DNA of 64,000 nt from Epiperipatus broadwayi. Its lineage: Eukaryota > Onychophora > Udeonychophora > Euonychophora > Peripatidae. Position 1 is the stretch's first letter. Each line of letters starts with the position of its first letter. Positions 59,634-64,000 of this stretch are shown here, piece by piece. Both the position numbers and the translations under genes were made by a program. The notes beneath the pieces were generated by a model. The model made no database searches, was not told the DNA's origin, and saw nothing but the letters and a program-made list of their open reading frames with translations. The DNA lies in NCBI GenBank assembly GCA_028023455.1, contig JAQFVV010000001.1, positions 27,396,426-27,460,425 on the forward strand. The letters are read 5' to 3'.

Positions 59634-60560
59634 AAAAATGCTGCAGAATAAGGAAGCTTAAATTGAAGTTACATATATGCTTAATTTGGCAACAGATGCC
59701 CCCAGATAAATTTCTTAGAATTCTCTACTCCGGTTAAAAATATAATGGTAATTTTTGATAAATATTTTAAAAAATTTTTTCTTCTTCAAGTATAAAGCAA
59801 ATTTTTTTTTCTATCATTCGATATGCACTTCAATAAAAAAAAAAGATAAATCAAGCACTTTAGGCTTGAATTAATTATTAATATATTACTTTTATAAAAC
59901 CAATCAAAACTTAAAAATCTAACTAATATTTCATATAATTTAGCTCAAAATTATAAAATAACTTTTATTATAAAAGCATTGTTTGATTTTGAATGATCTG
60001 ACATATTTTTTTTAAATATAAAAAATATTAAAATCTCCATTATATTTTATATATTTTTTTGTGTGTGTGAGAAAAACTCTGTAGTTAACTCTTTATAACT
60101 TTACTGCATGTGTTAATAATTTTAATTATAGATCGTATCTTTTGATTGCAATCTGGAAGGAATAAATTATATATATCCATTGTATGATGTTAGATTGCAG
60201 TTATTAAACAAATTCTTTGCTTTAATGCTTTAACCATCTCAGTGATTATTTAATCTAAGTGTCTGTTGATTGATTTATCACACAAATCATTCTATTATGT
60301 GATTTTGTTACATAATTTATTTTATCATTAATATATTTAACTGTACATCCCATACTATATCTTATCAGCAAATAAATTATCACTTATTAAATTTATTTCC
60401 TTTTGCCAAGCAAAAGCACTTATCTCTGGATCTAGCCTTACAAATTCATGAGTCCATTGTAGATGTAAATCTAAACTATCATAGAGCCATTTGTGGATTA
60501 ATTAATTTATTTGTCTATTTATTAGTATTTTTTTTTTTTTTTTTAGTTGTCTAAGTACAA
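59634..60560. other. Non-coding, AT-rich
   Basis: No genes or named repeats recognised. A poly-T tract sits near 60530. Confidence 0.5.
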
Positions 60561-60569
60561 CATTTATTC

Positions 60570-60960
60570 AGTATATTTTAGATTACCCAAATATGTAATA
60601 CAAAATTGGAGAAAATTACTTGGTCCATAATTTTATTCATTACATTTGGTTACTCAAATCTATGAGGTACGTGCAGGCCAACTAGCTCTGCTCAGTTATA
60701 ATTATATTTTCTTTTATATTTATGATTACCCAAATTTGCAAGCTATTCAATGAACAGTTAGTTTTATATTATTCATATTGTTGTTGGTTGATTTTCACTT
60801 AATCATATTATTTATTATTGTTGATGACCAGTATTTTATTGTTCCATTACATTTCTAGCTTGTCCAAATATGTGGGCATTTGTAGGTCAGGCAGCTTTTC
60901 ATCCATTATTTTATTAATTGTCCATTATATTTTGGCTTATCCAACAGGGGAATATTACTA
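60570..60960. repeat. Diverged short-unit repeats
   Basis: Related strings recur about every 70-170 bp: GATTACCCAAATATG (60580), GGTTACTCAAATCTATGAGG (60648), GATTACCCAAATTTGCAAGC (60724), CTTGTCCAAATATGTGGGCA (60858) and GGCTTATCCAA (60934). They are accompanied by ATTTTATT-type spacers and CAGGCCAACTAGCTC / CAGGCAGCTTTTC. This looks like an old degenerate tandem repeat. Confidence 0.5.
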
Positions 60961-61754
60961 TTTATGAGCCATTGCTGTTTCATTAGCATTATTCTTATAT
61001 TTTATATTATTTTCTATTACAATATATATATATAATATTTTTCTTTAAAAATGCTTTTGTTTACATAAATATTATAAAAAGTAATCCACTATTTTATACG
61101 ACCGATATACATGACCACACACGTGAAAAAAATCAATGATCTTCAATATGTACGAGATAGAGTGAATAGGTGAATGGAGTTTGAAAGTCTGTGTTCAAAT
61201 CCCTTATAATTATATCTAAACTCTAAGGATATGAATTATGCTTATATTCGAATATTATAAAAAGCAATATAATTTTTTTCCACTTTTTACAGTGTTCTTA
61301 ATATTATGCAGTCAAAACAATTACATGTGACATTCATGTTTGTGAACTTGAACACGGCAGACTTTTATTTTGATTACATAATATCAAGAATATTGTAAAA
61401 ACTGAAGAAAATTTACATTTTACTAAATTTATAAAAGCATTTCTTTAAAAATATATATTTTATTTTTTACTTTAGTTTTATAATTTTTTTTTAATCTAGA
61501 GAGCAAAATAATGAGTTATCTACAAATTTCAAGTTATATTTTAATGCCAAAATAATTTTTTAAATGCATTTGTTTAAAAACAAATATAAACCTTTGTTTA
61601 TTTAAATAAAATTAATTTAATTTGAAGAATCAAAAATTTTGAAGATAGTATCTTTTTCATTGTAGCTTAGTTGGCTGTTTTCTTTGTAATATTATGCACA
61701 TTTAATGATGCTATGGAAAAAAATATAAAGTCTCAACTAAGTTAAGGATTTTAC

Positions 61755-62530
61755 AAATAATCATAGCAAATTCTCCATACAGTAGTGCCACCAAGTGCAA
61801 AACTTCATAATTAAAGAATGCAGGAAGGTTTGTGCATAAAATCTCTATCTGGTGCCTACTTATCCAATATCCCCAGACTAGTTTCTAGTTTGTAACTTTT
61901 GGGAAGCACTGCACCTAGATCTTGCAAGTCTCCAGAAGCCACCTTTTATCTATTTGCTTAACTATAAAGCTAGAAACCTAAGATGAAAACACAATAAGGT
62001 TTTCAATCCAAACTGCATCTCTTGATTATGAAGGCTTGCACTTGGTAACATTACTGTAAGGAGAGTCACAGCCCGTCTAAGCATATGAAATGGTGATCAT
62101 ATTTATCTTACCCATAGAATAATGATGATTGTGGTTTTTGAAAAACCAAAGACACCAAAATATATAGATGCTGAACTAGTTCAGATCTATATGACTATAC
62201 AAGCAAATGAATTTGGGTTGCAAAACATTATTGTGTTTTCATCTTTATAGCTTTATAGTTAATCAAGTAGGTAAAAAGGGGCTGCTAGAGAATTGCATTA
62301 GATCCTAAGATCTAGGTGCAATTCTATTAAATCCAAGACTCCTCACTGATGAATGCCACAAACTAGAAACTAGTCGGGATATTAAATGAGTAGGCACTAG
62401 ATAGGGATTTTATGCACAAACCTTCCTGAATTCATTAATTATGAAGGCTTGCACTTGGTGGCATTATGGTATGGAGAGTTTTCTACTATTATTAACAGCC
62501 TCTATAAGCATATGAAATGGTGATCATATT
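61755..62530. repeat. Large foldback element with flanking direct repeat
   Basis: The left arm (61755..62010) and right arm (62215..62490) are inverted copies. Matches include CTCCATACAGTAGTGCCACC, GAAGGTTTGTGCATAAAATC, ACTAGTTTCTAGTTTGT, GCACCTAGATCTT and GATGAAAACACAATAA with their complements. In addition, the block GAAGGCTTGCACTTGGT ... AGCATATGAAATGGTGATCA occurs as a direct repeat at 62027..62100 and 62442..62528. Fragments of the same family lie at 22985..23050 and 37066..37096. Confidence 0.85.
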
Positions 62531-63682
62531 TTGATGATTTTATAAAGAATGTAATTATAATTTTTGCAACATATTCTTTGTGATTGCATAAGCAGAGAAT
62601 ACCATTATATAAGTTTACTTTGTTAAAAGTCAACATTATAGTTAGCTTTTTTCTCCAAGGTTTATTCCTAGTTATTTGGTTAGGAAACTAATTTTGCTAT
62701 TTTAAATAATGGATAGTATTCTGTTTTAATAATTTTTTTTTTCTTTTGGTTTATTTATGATTAATTTTTTATTTTTGTAGTAATACTGCTAAATGGCAGC
62801 TACTTTAAAGTACTAAATTTCATATAAAAGTTAAAATTTAATATTTTTTTTGTTGCTAAGATTATTTGCAAAGTTAAAAAAAAAAAGTATTGTTATCTGA
62901 AATACATATTTATGCAAAATTTCAACCATATTGGAAATTTAAATGAATGAAAATTGAGTTATAAGACTTCACAGGCAGAAAGATAGATCGACAAAAAGTA
63001 GATTAAGTTAAATAAAAACATATAAAAACCCCCAAAATCTAATAAGATCTAATTATACAATATTTTAAATTATAGCTTTCTTCTAATTGTTTTAATACAA
63101 ACATTGCACTTGATAGATCAATGTATAATGAAATTTGTCTAAGCAACTATGCATAGATAGAATGTTTGATTAAAAAATATTTGATAACCAATTGTTGTTA
63201 TTAAGTTTATGATTATTACTTCACTTTAATTGAAATAATTGGTAAGTGGTGCCCTAGTAGGCAGCTAAAAAGAAGATTGAGCTTTAGAGTTGATCTTTTA
63301 ATATATGCTAAGCACTTTTAAAAGCATGTGCTTTCGTTGTTTGATCCCAGCTATGAATATGAAAGCACAAGATATTGTAAATGTATTTTCGTAGAACTTT
63401 TTATTTTGTTTTTATTAATTAGCAGCATTTTTTTAAAAAAATATAAATTGCTAAAAATTTGATATCATTCTGACTATGAATAATAATAAAAAAAGAAGTA
63501 GATTACATACATTTAAAGAATAATCTCAACAAAGTAAAAGTATTTATTTATTTTGTTTAAACTAAACATAGACATTCTTTTTTGTGCAGTGAAAATTGTT
63601 CCTACTGCTAAAAGAAAATTTTTACAGCCATTGTTTTAATTAAAGTGAAAGGCTGAAACCTTTTTGCATACACATTTAGAAT
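62531..63682. other. Non-coding, AT-rich
   Basis: No genes recognised. 63246-63360 is a more complex patch with a possible B-box-like GTTTGATCCC near 63339, too weak to call a SINE. Confidence 0.4.
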
Positions 63683-63770
63683 GCTTATATAACAGCCAAT
63701 CAGATGTAATAATGACTGTATAGGTAGCTCTCAAGTCATAACACAAGACAGAGATTTTATAAGAAAAAGG
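63683..63770 (+). repeat. Diverged single-arm relative of the 3.2 kb hairpin
   Basis: GCTTATATAACAGCCAATCAGAT, an insert of about 30 bp, then AAGACAGAGATTTTATAAGAAAA matches one arm and part of the spacer of 3193..3397 (CAGCCAATCAGAT ... GGGACAGAGAATTTAACAAGAAAA). No second arm is visible before the window ends, so the hairpin belongs to a dispersed family. Confidence 0.5.
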
Positions 63771-64000
63771 TGATTCCACCTTCTTCTTTACTTAAATTTC
63801 TATATATATAAGCCAGTCTGAAGCATTTTGACTTAAGAGCATGAAGTTTTTAAACATCTTCACATTTAACTCACTGCATATTATTGTTAAATCAACAACG
63901 CGAAATCTTTCGATTTACAATGAAGCATCATTTTAGTAAAGCATATACCAAAAATTTAAAACTACTTTGAAAGGAAATTCATATAATTTGTATATAACAA

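Noticed and set aside
61141-61215. tRNA-like fragment with TGTTCAAATCC
   Set aside because: Only a B-box-like string is present. The 5' half does not form a tRNA A box or acceptor stem.
63246-63360. Possible tRNA gene or SINE (B-box-like GTTTGATCCC)
   Set aside because: No convincing A box, no cloverleaf and no second copy in the window.
63580-63645. Exon-like stretch after TTTTTTGTGCAG
   Set aside because: The frame (VKIVPTAKRKFLQPLF) ends in a stop and matches no part of IDE or another family I recognise.
1-64000. CRISPR arrays, bacterial operons or an rRNA cluster
   Set aside because: No regularly spaced direct repeats, no ribosome-binding-site-led frames and no rRNA-like conserved segments. 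The window is eukaryotic.

Overview
The window is nuclear DNA from an animal. It is very AT-rich (about 75% or more A+T by eye), eukaryotic and intron-dominated, with no prokaryote-style gene packing. The only host protein-coding sequence I can support is two exons of insulin-degrading enzyme (IDE, an M16 zinc metalloprotease) on the + strand at 9487..9559 and 16203..16295. They join in frame, have GT-AG borders, and encode the internal exosite that grips the N-terminus of the substrate peptide. No neighbouring IDE exon was recognised in the 9.5 kb upstream or the 47.7 kb downstream, so most of the window is probably intronic. The phylum cannot be fixed from this sequence. The mix of Penelope-like, mariner, LINE-type and Ty3-type elements is broadly invertebrate.

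Layout. 1-9.5 kb: AT-rich flank or intron, with a near-perfect 86-bp-arm hairpin (3193..3397) and an inverted-repeat element (7402..7712). 9.5-16.3 kb: the two IDE exons around a 6.6 kb intron that holds a Penelope/SINE-type tail (14430..14605). 21-26.5 kb: a terminal-inverted-repeat element (21172..22159), then a dead mariner (22821..26470) split by a decayed LINE (about 22912..25690). 27-30 kb: a direct plus inverted duplication, and a palindromic array centred near 29454. 31.4-35.0 kb: a Ty3-type LTR retrotransposon on the minus strand, with both LTRs but only RT, RNase H and integrase remnants. 42-46.5 kb: a cluster of foldback elements, a second copy of the 21 kb element, and inverted flanking repeats. 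46.8-47.7 kb: a GC-richer island with a TATA box and a strong splice donor. 47.9-49.2 kb: a Penelope-like element with RT and GIY-YIG remnants, inverted ends and a tRNA-derived SINE head. 51-64 kb: tandem duplications and two more foldback elements.

Two themes stand out. First, long inverted repeats are unusually frequent: about nine independent structures, several in families with more than one copy here. Second, at least three repeat families carry a CTGATGA-like box, a short stem, then GAAA(C). This is the layout of the hammerhead ribozyme core, which is known from Penelope-like elements. The cleanest instance, at 44941..44964, lies in a foldback element with no visible reverse transcriptase. 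Most open reading frames in the window are 60-120 codons of AT-rich low-complexity sequence and were not accepted as genes.
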